Positions 7,945-16,990 of a stretch of 64,000 nt of DNA are shown here, one piece after another. The position numbers and the translations under genes were made by a program. The notes under the pieces are model-generated. The model did no database searches. It was given only the letters and a program-made list of their open reading frames with translations, and had not been told where the DNA came from. Position 1 is the stretch's first letter. Every line of letters starts with the position of its first letter. Source of the DNA: Micrococcaceae bacterium RIT 802 (GTDB taxonomy: Bacteria > Actinomycetota > Actinomycetes > Actinomycetales > Micrococcaceae); NCBI GenBank assembly GCA_016892645.1, contig JAFEMX010000005.1:1-64000 (forward strand), in the 5' to 3' direction.

Positions 7945-8394
7945 ATGGCAGCACCCCGGAAATTGCCGGACGAACGGACCTTGCTGGAACTGCGCGAACG
8001 CGGCATGACCCTGGCCGGCATCGCCGAGCTGTACGGGGTGACCGAAAGCGGTGTCCAGCGTGCCCTGCACCGGGCCGATGCGCATGCCGGCCGCCAAACC
8101 TACCGCGACATCCTGCCGTGGGCCATTGACGCCGCGCACCGGTCGACGGCCATCATGGGGCACATCCGCGTGCTCGCCCGCCAGCGGTCCGGACTCGACG
8201 TCCCGGAATCGAGCCTGCTGGCCCTGCAGGGCTGGCTGGACCGGCTGGAGGAGAGCGGCCTGGTGCTGAACTACCATCCCGAGGCCCCGCCGAATCCGGC
8301 CTCGCGTACCGGCGGCTTCTACTACATGGACCGCGGCCCGGACGACGAATGGATCATCCGCCAACCGGTCCCCGGCAACCCCGGCGGGAACTAG
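7945..8394 (+). CDS. HTH-domain protein of unknown role
   Basis: 149-residue protein with an N-terminal helix-turn-helix (residues ~10-40: [29 protein letters not shown]), resembling the resolvase/sigma-like HTH that pairs a turn with a recognition helix. The C-terminal ~100 residues show no recognised ligand domain; they include [29 protein letters not shown]-type helical sequence, which could be a dimer helix. The start ATG 7945 is chosen because AAGGA lies 7 bases upstream; earlier in-frame ATGs (7891, 7912) lack an SD. It is monocistronic between two tRNA genes. DNA binding is likely, the target unknown. A phage- or plasmid-derived regulator is possible, but base composition matches the host. 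Confidence 0.75.
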   Translation: MAAPRKLPDERTLLELRERGMTLAGIAELYGVTESGVQRALHRADAHAGRQTYRDILPWAIDAAHRSTAIMGHIRVLARQRSGLDVPESSLLALQGWLDRLEESGLVLNYHPEAPPNPASRTGGFYYMDRGPDDEWIIRQPVPGNPGGN

Positions 8395-8484
8395 GCGCCA
8401 GCTGGCCTCCATGGGCCGAGGAAGCAGGGCTCCAACAATTAGCTGTTCGGCGCGGATTCTGCGTAAACTGGCCACTGCACCAAT

Positions 8485-8560
<76 letters not shown>

Positions 8561-8645
8561 TCTGAACCTTCAGTCCCGTGAGCTTCATCCGCGGGGGCAA
8601 GTGTGCAGTTTCGTATCAGCCCAGATCATTCAGGAGAGCTACGTA

Positions 8646-10004
8646 GTGAAGAGCGCCGTCGAAAACCTCACGCCCACCCGGGTCAAGCTCAATGTCGAGG
8701 TTCCCCTCACCGAATTGCAGCCGAACATCGACGCGGCCTACAAGTCCATCGCGGAGCAGATCAACGTCCCGGGCTTCCGCAAGGGCAAGGTCCCGAACCG
8801 CCTGATCGACCAGCGCGTCGGCCGCGGCTACGTCCTGGAAACCGCGATCAACGACGGCATGAACGGCTTCTACCAGGAAGCCGTCCGCGAATCCGAGATC
8901 GTCCCGCTGTCCCGCCCCGAGGTGGACATCACCGAGGTTCCCGAGCCCACGGCCACCGAAGGCAACCTGGTCTTCAACGTCGAGGTCGACATCCGCCCGA
9001 AGATCGAGCTCCCGGAGTACTCCGGACTCGAGATCCAGGTCGATGCCGTCGAGGCCACCGACGCCGACGTCGACACCGCCCTGGACGAGCTGCGCGGGCG
9101 CTTCGGCACCCTCAAGGTCGTCGACCGCCCCGTCGCCGACAACGACTTCATCACCCTTGACCTCAAGGCAACCGTCGGCGACACCGAGGTCGACTCCGCC
9201 ACCGACCTGTCCTACCAGGTGGGCTCGGGCACCATGCTCGATGGCCTGGACGAGGCGGTCACCGGCCTCTCGGCCGACGAGGATGCCACCTTCGAGACCA
9301 AACTGGCCGGCGGCGAGCACGCCGGCGAGACCGCCCAGGTCAAGGTCGTCGTCAAGGCCGTCAAGGAGCGCGAGCTCCAGGTGGCCGACGACGAGTTCGC
9401 CCAGCTGGCTTCCGAATTCGACACCATCGCCGAACTGCGCGAGGACCTGGCCAAGCAGGCAGCCGACTCCAAGATCGTCGAGCAGGGCGTCCAGGCACGC
9501 GACAAGGTCATGGACAAGCTCACCGAGCTGATCTCCGTGCCGGTTCCCGAGTCCGTGATCACCGAGCAGGTCGAGCAGCACTTCGAGCAGGGTGGCGGAA
9601 ACCCCGGCGAGGAGCACGACACCGACGAGCACCGCGCCGAGGTCAAGACCAACACCGAGCGCGCCTTCCAGAACGAGATCATCCTCGACGAGATCGCCGA
9701 AAAGGAAGAGATCGGCGTGGAGCAGTCCGAGTTGATCGACTACATCGTGCAGTCCTCCAGCCAGTACGGCATGGACCCGAACCAGTTCGCGCAGATGCTC
9801 GACGGCGCCGGGCAGGTCCCGATGATGATCGGCGAGGTCCGCCGCCGCAAGGCCCTGGCCAAGGTCCTCGAATTCGCGAAGGTCACCGACACCGACGGCA
9901 AGGTCGTCGACCTCACGGACTTCGTCCGCCCGGCCGGCGAAGCCGACGGGTCGGCCTCCTCGGCCTCTTCGGCGTCCTCCGCTTCGGCGGACTCGGCCGA
10001 GTAG
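8646..10004 (+). CDS. tig: Trigger factor
   Basis: Ribosome-associated chaperone and prolyl isomerase. The 452-residue protein has the ribosome-binding N-domain with the signature GFRKGKVP (~43-50), an FKBP-type PPIase domain (~160-240), and the long helical C-domain that reaches around to ~430. A Ser/Ala-rich tail ([16 protein letters not shown]) ends it. The start is GTG 8646 with AGGAG 9 bases upstream; reading further upstream enters tRNA-Pro. It is followed by a terminator and then the clpP operon, the classic tig-clpP-clpX order. Confidence 0.97.
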   Translation: MKSAVENLTPTRVKLNVEVPLTELQPNIDAAYKSIAEQINVPGFRKGKVPNRLIDQRVGRGYVLETAINDGMNGFYQEAVRESEIVPLSRPEVDITEVPEPTATEGNLVFNVEVDIRPKIELPEYSGLEIQVDAVEATDADVDTALDELRGRFGTLKVVDRPVADNDFITLDLKATVGDTEVDSATDLSYQVGSGTMLDGLDEAVTGLSADEDATFETKLAGGEHAGETAQVKVVVKAVKERELQVADDEFAQLASEFDTIAELREDLAKQAADSKIVEQGVQARDKVMDKLTELISVPVPESVITEQVEQHFEQGGGNPGEEHDTDEHRAEVKTNTERAFQNEIILDEIAEKEEIGVEQSELIDYIVQSSSQYGMDPNQFAQMLDGAGQVPMMIGEVRRRKALAKVLEFAKVTDTDGKVVDLTDFVRPAGEADGSASSASSASSASADSAE

Positions 10005-10037
10005 CAGAACGACCCTGCGGCAGCCGAGAAGCTGCCC

Positions 10038-10069
10038 CGGCGGGATTGCCCTCACGGGTGGTCCCGCCG
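10038..10069 (+). terminator. Terminator after tig
   Basis: CGGCGGGA (10038-10045) pairs with TCCCGCCG (10062-10069), inside a wider GAACGAC...GTCGTTC pairing (10008-10014 / 10070-10076 in part). It is followed by TTCATTTA. It separates tig from clpP1. Confidence 0.6.
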
Positions 10070-10129
10070 TCGTTCATTTAAGCCATGGGCACCTGCTTTT
10101 AAGCCGTCGGCGATGCCCGCATCGCGGGG

Positions 10130-10147
10130 TATGCGCCGTCAGCGAAC
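10130..10147 (+). promoter_or_regulatory. ClgR-box-like site upstream of clpP1
   Basis: CGC-CGTCA-GCG followed by AAC (10134-10147) fits the recalled corynebacterial ClgR core (CGC, 5 bases, GCG, then WWS) with one inner mismatch. ClgR activates clpP and clp chaperone genes in actinobacteria, so position and target agree. The match is by eye only. Confidence 0.4.
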
Positions 10148-10214
10148 AGCAGATGATCCCGGGCGCGGCAGGCGTTGGCACTGCAGTAGTGTCAAGGAAA
10201 GCAAGCGCTACCGT

Positions 10215-10235
10215 ACGTGGCTGGATCAGCCACGT
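10215..10235 (+). repeat. Perfect inverted repeat in the clpP1 leader
   Basis: ACGTGGCTG / CAGCCACGT, 9-bp arms around a 3-base centre (GAT), ending 30 bases before the clpP1 ATG. It could form an mRNA hairpin or serve as a dimeric-regulator site. No T run follows, so it is not a simple terminator. Confidence 0.6.
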
Positions 10236-10265
10236 CGCATGGCACCCATGGAGAGGTATTCGAAA

Positions 10266-10886
10266 ATGACGACGGAATCCCACACCCCGAAGATGGCCTC
10301 GGTCGATGCAGCCAGCCGCGAGGACTACATCTACAACCGGCTGCTCAAGGAGCGCATCATCTGGCTCGGCTCGGAAGTGAGCGACGAGTCGGCCAATGCG
10401 ATCTCCTCCCAGCTGCTGCTGCTCTCCGCCGAGGACCCGGACAAGGACATCTACCTGTACATCAACTCGCCCGGCGGCTCGATCACCGCGGGCATGGCGA
10501 TCTACGACACGATGAACTACATCCCCAACGACGTCGTCACCGTGGCCACCGGCCTCGCCGCCTCGATGGGGCAGTTCCTGCTCTCCTCCGGCACCAAGGG
10601 CAAGCGCTACGCGACCCCGAACGCGCGCATCCTCATGCACCAGCCGTCCGGCGGTATCGGCGGCACCGCATCGGACATCCGCATCCAGGCGGAACTGATC
10701 CTGCACATGAAGAAGGTCATGTCCGAGCTCACCGCCGAACAGACCGGCCAGTCCCTGGAGACGATCCTGAAGGACAACGACCGCGACAAGTGGTTCACCG
10801 CCACCGACGCCCTCGAATACGGCTTCTTCGACCACATCGCCCAGAGCTCCGTGTCGGTCTCCGGCGGCGGCGGAGTCAAGAACTAG
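10266..10886 (+). CDS. clpP1: ATP-dependent Clp protease proteolytic subunit 1
   Basis: Serine peptidase subunit of the ClpXP/ClpCP barrel; in actinobacteria ClpP1 and ClpP2 form a mixed tetradecamer. The catalytic triad is visible: Ser100 in GLAASMGQ, His125 in ILMHQPSGG and Asp174 in NDRDKW, with the same 49-residue His-Asp spacing as E. coli ClpP. 206 residues. The start ATG 10266 (MTTESHTPK) has GAGAGG 9 bases upstream; earlier in-frame ATGs at 10239 and 10248 lack an SD. It lies 43 bases before clpP2, in one operon. Confidence 0.97.
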   Translation: MTTESHTPKMASVDAASREDYIYNRLLKERIIWLGSEVSDESANAISSQLLLLSAEDPDKDIYLYINSPGGSITAGMAIYDTMNYIPNDVVTVATGLAASMGQFLLSSGTKGKRYATPNARILMHQPSGGIGGTASDIRIQAELILHMKKVMSELTAEQTGQSLETILKDNDRDKWFTATDALEYGFFDHIAQSSVSVSGGGGVKN

Positions 10887-10929
10887 CCATCCCGCCGACG
10901 AGCATCCCCACAGACCCCAGGAGAAGAAC

Positions 10930-11592
10930 ATGAATTTCAACGGCTACGAAGGCACCGCAGGCGAGATGCCGTCCGCCCGCTACATCCTGCCCCAGTTCGA
11001 AGAGCGCACCCCCTACGGCTTCAAGCGCCAGGACCCCTACGCCAAGCTGTTCGAGGACCGCATCGTCTTCCTCGGAGCGCAGGTCGACGACGCCTCCGCC
11101 GACGACGTGATGGCCCAGCTGCTGGTCCTCGAGTCGATGGACCCCGAGCGCGACATCACCTTGTACATCAACTCGCCCGGCGGCTCCTTCACCGCCATGA
11201 CGGCGATCTACGACACGATGCTGTTCGTCCGCCCGGAAATCCAGACCGTCTGCCTCGGCCAGGCAGCCAGCGCCGCAGCCGTGCTGCTGGCCGCCGGCGC
11301 ACCGGGCAAGCGCCTGGCCCTGCCGAACGCACGCGTGCTGATCCACCAGCCCGCCATGGGCGGCGGCGAGCGCGGCACCGCCACGGACCTGCAGATCCAG
11401 GCCGAGGAGGTCATGCGCATGCGCTCCTGGCTGGAGACGACCCTGGCCGAGCACAGCAACAAGACCCCGGAACAGGTCGGCAACGACATCGAGCGTGACC
11501 TGTTCATGACCGCCGCCGGCGCGAAGGAATACGGACTGATCGACGAGGTGCTCAGCCCCCGCAAGATCAAGCCGCAGGCCATCACCAGCTAG
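10930..11592 (+). CDS. clpP2: ATP-dependent Clp protease proteolytic subunit 2
   Basis: Second barrel subunit, 220 residues, with a longer N-terminal propeptide-like segment ([18 protein letters not shown]) than ClpP1. The triad is intact: Ser114 (GQAASAAA), His139 ([10 protein letters not shown]), Asp190 (NDIERDLF). AGGAGAAG lies 5-10 bases before ATG 10930. It is paired with clpP1 and upstream of clpX. Both paralogs keep their active sites, unlike organisms in which one subunit is degenerate. Confidence 0.97.
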   Translation: MNFNGYEGTAGEMPSARYILPQFEERTPYGFKRQDPYAKLFEDRIVFLGAQVDDASADDVMAQLLVLESMDPERDITLYINSPGGSFTAMTAIYDTMLFVRPEIQTVCLGQAASAAAVLLAAGAPGKRLALPNARVLIHQPAMGGGERGTATDLQIQAEEVMRMRSWLETTLAEHSNKTPEQVGNDIERDLFMTAAGAKEYGLIDEVLSPRKIKPQAITS

Positions 11593-11599
11593 CGGCACC

Positions 11600-11643
11600 G
11601 ACCGGGCGCCCCGCAGGTTTTTCGCACCACGGGACGCCCGGTC
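11600..11643 (+). terminator. Hairpin between clpP2 and clpX
   Basis: GACCGGGCG (11600-11608) pairs with CGCCCGGTC (11635-11643) across a 26-base loop that contains a TTTTT stretch. There is no T run after the stem, so it may attenuate rather than stop transcription. clpX, starting 98 bases on, probably also has its own promoter. Confidence 0.4.
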
Positions 11644-11740
11644 GCCTATTCTGTCGGTCACCTCACCTAGAGTTGTAGGTAGACCTTTTCCGTGGGGCGC
11701 CCGCCGCACGGTTTCAGCACCACGTTAGGGGAAGAACACC

Positions 11741-13033
11741 ATGGCTCGTATGGGTGAAAGCTCCGACCTGCTCAAGTGTTCCTTCTGCGGCAAAAGCCAA
11801 AAGCAGGTACGCAAGCTCATCGCCGGTCCGGGCGTCTACATCTGCACCGAGTGCATCGAGCTGTGCAACGAGCTGATGGAGGAGGAGCTGGCCGAGATCG
11901 AGGCCGGCCCCGACTTCGAGCTGCCGCGCCCGCGGGAGATCTTCGATTCCCTGCAGGAGTACGTGATCGGACAGGAAGGCGCCAAGCGCTCCCTCGCCGT
12001 GGCGGTGTACAACCACTACAAGCGCATCCAGGCCGGCTCGGGATCCTCCGCCGCCGCACAGCTCAGCGAGGTCGACGCCCTGGACGACGTCGAGGTCTCC
12101 AAGTCGAACATCCTGCTGATCGGCCCCACCGGCTGCGGCAAGACCTACCTGGCCCAGACCCTGGCCCGCCGGTTGAACGTGCCCTTCGCCGTCGCCGATG
12201 CCACCGCCCTGACCGAGGCCGGCTACGTGGGCGAGGACGTCGAGAACATCCTGCTCAAGCTCATCCAGGCCGCCGACTACGACGTCAAGAAGGCCGAACA
12301 GGGCATCATCTACATCGACGAGATCGACAAGATCTCGCGTAAGTCGGAGAACCCGTCCATCACCCGGGACGTGTCCGGCGAGGGCGTCCAGCAGGCACTG
12401 CTGAAGATCCTCGAGGGCACGGTCGCCTCCGTGCCGCCGCAGGGCGGACGCAAGCACCCGCACCAGGAATTCATCCAGATCGACACCTCGAACGTGCTGT
12501 TCATCGTCGCCGGCGCCTTCGCCGGGCTCGAGGAGATCATCGGCTCCCGCGCCGGCCAGAAGGGCATCGGTTTCGGCGCACCGCTGACCGCCCTGAAGTC
12601 CGAGGCCGCAGCCTACGCCGACGTCCGGCCCGAGGACCTGCTCAAGTTCGGCCTGATCCCCGAATTCATCGGCCGGCTGCCCGTCATCACGACCGTGGAG
12701 AACCTGGATCGCGAATCGCTGATCAAGATCCTGACGGAGCCGAAGAACGCCCTGGTCAAGCAGTACCAGAAGATGTTCCGCATCGACGGCGTGGAGCTGA
12801 CCTTCGAACTCGACGCCCTGGAGGCCATCGCCGACATGGCCCTCGAACGGGGCACCGGGGCCCGTGGGCTGCGGGCCATCCTCGAGGAGACCCTGGCCGC
12901 GATCATGTTCGACCTGCCCGGCCGCGACGACATCGCCGAGGTCGTCATCAGCGCCGACGTCGTCCACAAGACCGGGGAGCCGACGCTGATCTCCGCGGAG
13001 GTCGTGACGAAGCGGCGGAATAAGTCCGCGTGA
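11741..13033 (+). CDS. clpX: ATP-dependent Clp protease ATP-binding subunit ClpX
   Basis: AAA+ unfoldase that feeds substrates to ClpP1P2. The N-terminal C4 zinc domain has Cys13, 16, 35 and 38. The Walker A motif GPTGCGKT is at 128-135, Walker B is IIYIDEIDK, and sensor/arginine regions ([12 protein letters not shown]) follow. The ClpP-docking IGF loop is in KGIGFGAP. 430 residues. ATG 11741 is preceded by AGGGGAAG; an internal ATG at 11750 is less well placed. It stands downstream of clpP2. Confidence 0.98.
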   Translation: MARMGESSDLLKCSFCGKSQKQVRKLIAGPGVYICTECIELCNELMEEELAEIEAGPDFELPRPREIFDSLQEYVIGQEGAKRSLAVAVYNHYKRIQAGSGSSAAAQLSEVDALDDVEVSKSNILLIGPTGCGKTYLAQTLARRLNVPFAVADATALTEAGYVGEDVENILLKLIQAADYDVKKAEQGIIYIDEIDKISRKSENPSITRDVSGEGVQQALLKILEGTVASVPPQGGRKHPHQEFIQIDTSNVLFIVAGAFAGLEEIIGSRAGQKGIGFGAPLTALKSEAAAYADVRPEDLLKFGLIPEFIGRLPVITTVENLDRESLIKILTEPKNALVKQYQKMFRIDGVELTFELDALEAIADMALERGTGARGLRAILEETLAAIMFDLPGRDDIAEVVISADVVHKTGEPTLISAEVVTKRRNKSA

Positions 13034-13105
13034 CCGGATCGTTGTACTGGATGGGTCCGGCCGCGCCGCGACCCACCAGACCACGCCCACAACAGGAGGA
13101 TCCAC

Positions 13106-13747
13106 ATGTCCGAGAAAACGTCCGTTGACTTCTGGTTCGACCCGATCTGCCCGTTCGCCTGGGCCACCTCGCGCTGGATCCTCGAAGTCGAGAAGGTCCG
13201 TGACATCGCGGTGAACTGGCATGTCATGAGCCTCGCGGTGCTCAACGAGGACAAGGACGTCGACGAGGACTACCGCAAGGGGCTCGAAAGTGCCTGGGGC
13301 CCGGTCCGCGTGATCATCGCCGCCGCGGAAGCCCACGGGTCCGGTGTCGTCGGCGAGCTCTACACCGCGATGGGCGAACTCATCCACTACGAGGGCGTGA
13401 AGGACCGCGCCCAGGTCGTCGAGCGCGCCCTCGAACGCGTCGGCCTGCCCGCCGAGCTGGCCCAGGCCGCCGAGACCGACGCCCACGACGCGGCCCTGCG
13501 CGCCAGCCACGAGGAGGGCATCTCGAAGGTCGGCCAGGACGTCGGCACGCCCGTCGTCGCCCTGAACGGCACCGCATTCTTCGGCCCCGTGATCACCCGG
13601 GTCCCGGAGGGCGAGGAAGCCGGACGGCTCTTCGACGCCTCGGTCACGCTGGCGTCCTTCCCGTACTTCTTCGAGATCAAGCGCAGCCGCACCGAGAACC
13701 CGCAGTTCGAACAGGCGAAGCAGTACGCGCAGTCCAACGCCTCCTGA
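13106..13747 (+). CDS. DsbA-fold thiol oxidoreductase, Rv2466c-like (mycothiol-dependent reductase family)
   Basis: Cytoplasmic thioredoxin/DsbA-fold protein, 213 residues, with no signal peptide. The active-site region FWFDPICPFAWATSRW places Cys15 in a CPFA motif, so only the first Cys of CxxC remains; a single-Cys CPxA form points to a one-Cys or mycothiol-dependent mechanism. The cis-Pro loop is GTPVVALNG. Mycobacterial Rv2466c is a mycothiol-dependent reductase of this family. AGGAGG lies 6-11 bases before ATG 13106. It is 72 bases after clpX, with a strong terminator after it. The substrate is unknown. Confidence 0.82.
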   Translation: MSEKTSVDFWFDPICPFAWATSRWILEVEKVRDIAVNWHVMSLAVLNEDKDVDEDYRKGLESAWGPVRVIIAAAEAHGSGVVGELYTAMGELIHYEGVKDRAQVVERALERVGLPAELAQAAETDAHDAALRASHEEGISKVGQDVGTPVVALNGTAFFGPVITRVPEGEEAGRLFDASVTLASFPYFFEIKRSRTENPQFEQAKQYAQSNAS

Positions 13748-13786
13748 CCCTCCTGCCGTTCCCCGCGGGGAAGATGACGGCACCGG

Positions 13787-13825
13787 CGCATCGGGCCCCG
13801 ACGGAATCCGCCGGGGCCCGATGCG
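13787..13825. terminator. Bidirectional terminator between the DsbA-fold gene and valS
   Basis: A perfect 14-bp inverted repeat: arms 13787-13800 (CGCATCGGGCCCCG) and 13812-13825, with an 11-base loop. It lies between the convergent ends of the DsbA-fold gene (13747) and valS (13844). Confidence 0.75.
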
Positions 13826-13843
13826 TGTCTACGCGCGGTGTGG

Positions 13844-16471
13844 CTAGGCCTGTGCGGGATCCTCCGCCGGGGCCAGGACGACGTCGGTGACGGCCAGCTC
13901 CTGCGCATCGGCGAGCAGCTCCAGCTCCACGGCGTTTCCGGCGGCGAGCAAATCCCCGAGCCCGGCGCGGACCTGGGTGATCACGGCTTCCGGGCCGTGC
14001 ACGACGCCGGAGAGGACCTGGGTGCGCTGCTTCACCTTGGCCTCCGACTTGGCCTTGCGGATGCCGCCGAGCGCGGCACCGACGGTCGGGAGCACCGCGG
14101 TGTCGGCACCCTCGACGGCGCCGGCGAGGTGGCCGTTGGTCGGCCAGCTGGCGCGGTGCACCGACCCGGAACGCCACCAGCCCCAGACCTCTTCGGTCGC
14201 GAACGGCAGGAACGGGGCGAACAGGCGCAGCACCGCGTCCAGCGTGGTGGCCAGGGCAGCCAGCACGGATGCCTGCTCCTCCTCGCCGCGTGCCCCGTAC
14301 GCCCGGTCCTTGACGAGCTCGACATAGTCGTCGGTGAACGACCAGAAGAACGACTCGACGATGTCCAGGGCCCGGGCGTAGTCGTACGTGCCGAAGGCAC
14401 GGCCCGCCTCCTCGATGACCTCGGACAACCGAGCCAGCAGCGAGCGGTCCAGGCCGTTCGTGACCAGATGGGCATCGCCGTCGAGCACATTGTCCTGCGT
14501 CGCGCCCAGATTCAGGACGAACTTGGAGGCATTGAGGATCTTGATCGCCAGCCGGCGGCCGATCTTCATCTGCGCGACCTCGTACGCCGTGTCGGCGCCC
14601 AGCTTGGCCGAGGCGGCCCAGTAGCGCACCGCGTCGGCCCCGAAGTCGTTGAGGACATCGGTGGGGACGACGACGTTGCCCTTGGACTTGGACATCTTCT
14701 TGCGGTCCGGGTCCAGGATCCAGCCGGAGATCGCGGCGTGCTTCCACGGGACGCACCCGTGCAGGGCATCGCCGCGCACCGCGCTGGAGAACAGCCAGGT
14801 GCGGATGATGTCGTGGCCCTGGGGGCGCAGGTCGAAGGGGAAGACCTTGGCGAAGAATTCGTCGTCGCGGCTCCACCGGCCCACGATCTGCGGGGTCAGC
14901 GACGACGTGGCCCAGGTGTCCAGGACGTCGGCGTCGCCGGTGAAGCCACCGGGCACGTCGCGCTGGTCGTCGCCGTAGCCCGGGGCGGTCTCGGCCACCG
15001 GGTCCACGGGAAGTTGCTCGTCGGCGGGCAGGATCGGACGGTCGTAGTCCGGGTTGCCGTCGGCGTCCAGCGGGTACCAGACCGGGATCGGGACCCCGAA
15101 GAAGCGCTGGCGGGAGACCAGCCAGTCGCCGTTGAGGCCGTTGACCCAGTTGGTGTAGCGCGAGCGCATGAACTCCGGGTGGAAGTCGATCTCCTGGCCG
15201 CGGCGGACCAGGCGATCGCGCCGTTCGGCGTCCCGGCCGCCATTGCGGATGTACCACTGGCGGGAACTGACGACCTCGAGGGGCTTGTCGCCCTTCTCGA
15301 AGAAGTTCACCGGGTGGGTGATCTTGCGCGGTTCGCCGTCGAGCAGCCCGGCCTCGGCGAGCATGCCGGCAACCGTCTCCTTGGCGGAGAACACGGTCTT
15401 GCCGGCGATTCCCGCGTAGGCCTCGCGGCCGGCGTCGGTGGTGATCCACTCCGGCGTTTCGCCGATGACGCGTCCGTCGCGGCCGATGATGGCCCGGGTC
15501 GGCAGCTGCAGTTCGCGCCACCAGGTCACGTCGGTCAGGTCGCCGAAGGTGCAGACCATCGCGATGCCCGATCCCTTGTCCGCCTTGGCCAGCGGGTGCG
15601 GATGGACCTCGACCTCGACGCCGAACAGCGGGGAGGTGACCTTCTTGCCGAACAACGGCTGGTAGCGCTCGTCATCGGGGTTGGCCACGAGGCCGGCGCA
15701 GGCGGCCAGTAGCTCGGGACGGGTGGTCTCGATGAAGACCTCGGTGCCGTCCTCGGCGAAGAACGGGTAGCGGTAGTAGGCGCCGGGGACCTCGCGGTCT
15801 TCCAGCTCGGCCTGGGCCACCGCCGTGCGGAAGGTGACGTCCCACAGGGTGGGCGCCTCGGCCATGTACGCGTCGCCGTCGGTGAGGTTCTTCAGGAAGG
15901 CCCGTTGGGACACGGCACGCGAGGTGTCGTCGATGGTGCGGTAGGTCAGGTTCCAGTCGACGGAGAGTCCGAGCGTGCTGAACAGGTGCTCGAAGACCTT
16001 CTCGTCCTCGACGGCGAGCTCCTCGCAGAGCTCGATGAAGTTCCGGCGGGAGACCTGGTCCCAGTCGCGCTGGTTCTTGGCCGGGGTTGCCGGCGGGCGG
16101 TAGCCCGCGTCGTAGGCGATCTTCGGGTCGCAGCGCACCCCGTAGTAGTTTTGCACGCGGCGTTCGGTCGGCAGGCCGTTGTCGTCCCAGCCCATGGGGT
16201 AGAAGACGTTCTTGCCGTTCATGCGCTGGTAGCGGGCCAACACGTCGGTCTGCGTGTAGGAGAACATGTGTCCCACATGCAGTGAGCCGGATGCCGTCGG
16301 CGGGGGAGTGTCGATCGAGTAGACCGATTCGCGGGTGGTCTCGGGGTTGAATGCGTAGGTCCCCTCCTCGCGCCAGCGCGCTCCGAGCCTCTCCTCGAGG
16401 CCCTCCAGCGCCGGTTTGTCGGGGACGGAAACGGTTGCGGGCGTGTCTGTGCCCAAGTTCTGTTCAGCCAT
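13844..16471 (-). CDS. valS: Valyl-tRNA synthetase
   Basis: Class I aminoacyl-tRNA synthetase charging tRNA-Val with editing of threonine. HVGH (the HIGH motif) is at 65-68 and KMSKS at 592-596. The CP1 editing domain and an anticodon-binding domain follow, with a short C-terminal coiled region (GIRKAKSEAKVKQRTQV). 875 residues. The start ATG 16471 (MAEQNLGTD) lies 9 bases after GGGAGA; the in-frame ATG at 16480 would sit directly on that SD. It is monocistronic and leftward, ending at a shared hairpin. Confidence 0.98.
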   Translation of the reverse strand: MAEQNLGTDTPATVSVPDKPALEGLEERLGARWREEGTYAFNPETTRESVYSIDTPPPTASGSLHVGHMFSYTQTDVLARYQRMNGKNVFYPMGWDDNGLPTERRVQNYYGVRCDPKIAYDAGYRPPATPAKNQRDWDQVSRRNFIELCEELAVEDEKVFEHLFSTLGLSVDWNLTYRTIDDTSRAVSQRAFLKNLTDGDAYMAEAPTLWDVTFRTAVAQAELEDREVPGAYYRYPFFAEDGTEVFIETTRPELLAACAGLVANPDDERYQPLFGKKVTSPLFGVEVEVHPHPLAKADKGSGIAMVCTFGDLTDVTWWRELQLPTRAIIGRDGRVIGETPEWITTDAGREAYAGIAGKTVFSAKETVAGMLAEAGLLDGEPRKITHPVNFFEKGDKPLEVVSSRQWYIRNGGRDAERRDRLVRRGQEIDFHPEFMRSRYTNWVNGLNGDWLVSRQRFFGVPIPVWYPLDADGNPDYDRPILPADEQLPVDPVAETAPGYGDDQRDVPGGFTGDADVLDTWATSSLTPQIVGRWSRDDEFFAKVFPFDLRPQGHDIIRTWLFSSAVRGDALHGCVPWKHAAISGWILDPDRKKMSKSKGNVVVPTDVLNDFGADAVRYWAASAKLGADTAYEVAQMKIGRRLAIKILNASKFVLNLGATQDNVLDGDAHLVTNGLDRSLLARLSEVIEEAGRAFGTYDYARALDIVESFFWSFTDDYVELVKDRAYGARGEEEQASVLAALATTLDAVLRLFAPFLPFATEEVWGWWRSGSVHRASWPTNGHLAGAVEGADTAVLPTVGAALGGIRKAKSEAKVKQRTQVLSGVVHGPEAVITQVRAGLGDLLAAGNAVELELLADAQELAVTDVVLAPAEDPAQA

Positions 16472-16575
16472 GTCAGCCATTCTCCCATGTCGGCGCGGCG
16501 CCCTCGACCCGGCCCCGCCCGGCCGTACTTCTCCACATCCCGTCGTCATTCGCCCCAGGCCGCGGCCTTTCGGCC

Positions 16576-16581
16576 TACCAT
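16576..16581 (+). promoter_or_regulatory. -10 hexamer for leaderless DUF488 mRNA
   Basis: TACCAT, exactly 6 bases before ATG 16588; no SD is present. Same layout as at the OsmC, SDR, sir and proA genes. Confidence 0.45.
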
Positions 16582-16587
16582 CGGGGC

Positions 16588-16944
16588 ATGGGCAAGATCA
16601 GATTGCAGCGGGCCTACGAGGCACCCAACGGCGGATACCGGATCCTGGTCGACCGGCTGTGGCCGCGTGGCGTGGCGAAGGAGGACGCCGAACTCGACGA
16701 GTGGGCCAAGGACGTCGCCCCCTCCCAGGAACTGCGCACCTGGTTCAACCACCGGGACCACCGCTTCGAGGAGTTCCGCGAGCGCTACGTCGCGGAACTG
16801 GAGGACGGTCCGGCCACGGAGGCCGTCGAACGGCTCATGGAGGTGGCCAAGGAGCACGACGACGTGGTGCTGGTCTACTCGACCAAGGACGAGGAGCACA
16901 ACAACGCCGTCGTCCTGCTGGATTTCCTAGACGAGAACCTGTAG
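16588..16944 (+). CDS. DUF488-family protein
   Basis: 118-residue protein of the DUF488 (YeaO-like) family. Landmarks: RILVDRLWPRGVAKEDAELDEWAKDVAPS, the ELRTWFNHR-type segment, and a C-terminal VVLVYSTKDEEHNNAVVLLDFL. The biochemical role is not established for the family. It starts at ATG 16588 with no SD but with a leaderless-type -10. It is monocistronic, divergent from valS and convergent with the esterase. Confidence 0.88.
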   Translation: MGKIRLQRAYEAPNGGYRILVDRLWPRGVAKEDAELDEWAKDVAPSQELRTWFNHRDHRFEEFRERYVAELEDGPATEAVERLMEVAKEHDDVVLVYSTKDEEHNNAVVLLDFLDENL

Positions 16945-16961
16945 CCATCGGACGGGCCCCG

Positions 16962-16990
16962 GGGCGGCTCACGTCCGGGGTCAGCCGCCC
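16962..16990. terminator. Weak hairpin between convergent DUF488 and esterase genes
   Basis: GGGCGGCT (16962-16969) pairs with AGCCGCCC (16983-16990). The second arm includes the esterase stop codon. There is no T run. Confidence 0.3.
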
